DNA of 15,197 bases from Syntrophaceae bacterium (GTDB lineage: Bacteria; Desulfobacterota; Syntrophorhabdia; Syntrophorhabdales; WCHB1-27). The notes under the pieces are model-generated. The model worked only from the letters and a program-made list of their open reading frames with translations, made no database searches and had not been told where the DNA came from. Below are positions 15,196-15,197 of this stretch, piece by piece; position 1 is the first letter of the stretch, and each line of letters begins with the position of its first letter. The position numbers and the translations under genes are program-made. The stretch covers positions 5,317-20,513 of the forward strand of contig PLSJ01000484.1 of assembly GCA_003165115.1 (NCBI GenBank), in the 5' to 3' direction.

Positions 15196-15197
15196 TA

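Noticed and set aside
1..15197. CRISPR array, tRNA, rRNA or riboswitch
   Set aside because: No regularly spaced repeats, tRNA-like cloverleaf or rRNA-like stretch was noticed; the sequence is almost entirely coding.

Overview
The window is one strand of a surface-polysaccharide (capsule / exopolysaccharide / O-antigen type) biosynthesis locus, ended by an insertion sequence. All host genes read on the + strand with gaps of a few to about 120 bases or with 4 to 8 base overlaps, so they look like one long operon running in from the left edge. The DNA is GC-rich by eye, starts are a mix of ATG and GTG, and Shine-Dalgarno sites are recognisable. This fits a Gram-negative bacterium with Wzx/Wzy-type polysaccharide assembly. 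An environmental lineage such as Desulfobacterota or Nitrospirota is a guess; nothing in the window fixes the taxon.

Layout. 1-513: 3' part of a NeuB/NANS-type sialic-acid synthase without the usual C-terminal SAF domain. 518-2161: Wzx-type flippase. 2158-4677: an unusual 839-residue three-domain protein (LicC-like nucleotidyltransferase, HisC/CobD-like PLP aminotransferase, SAM methyltransferase). 4670-5449: LicD-family phosphotransferase. 5476-6219: a second SAM methyltransferase. 6263-7455: a putative glycosyltransferase split by a frameshift at a run of six G. 7467-8693: GT4 glycosyltransferase. 8720-9526: GT2 glycosyltransferase. 9563-10876: O-antigen polymerase/ligase-like membrane protein. 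10873-12042: second GT4 glycosyltransferase. 12046-13437: WcaJ-type polyprenyl-phosphate glycosylphosphotransferase. 13559-14098: Wzz-type chain-length protein, cut short. 14080-15195: complete IS630-family element with its transposase on the - strand; its right-hand TA target dinucleotide is the last two bases of the window.

How they may work together (inference). The WcaJ-like enzyme starts a repeat unit on undecaprenyl phosphate. The GT4, GT2 and possibly the broken glycosyltransferase extend it, with a nonulosonic (sialic-like) acid as one possible sugar. Wzx flips the unit, the Wzy-like protein polymerises it, and Wzz would have set chain length. The most interesting part is 2158-5449: one polypeptide could make and activate an amino-alcohol phosphate (aminotransferase plus cytidylyltransferase, possibly N-methylated by the third domain), and the adjacent LicD protein could transfer it to the glycan. 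This resembles phosphocholine, phosphoethanolamine or serinol-phosphate decoration. Two genes are damaged in this copy: the frameshifted glycosyltransferase and the IS-interrupted Wzz gene.
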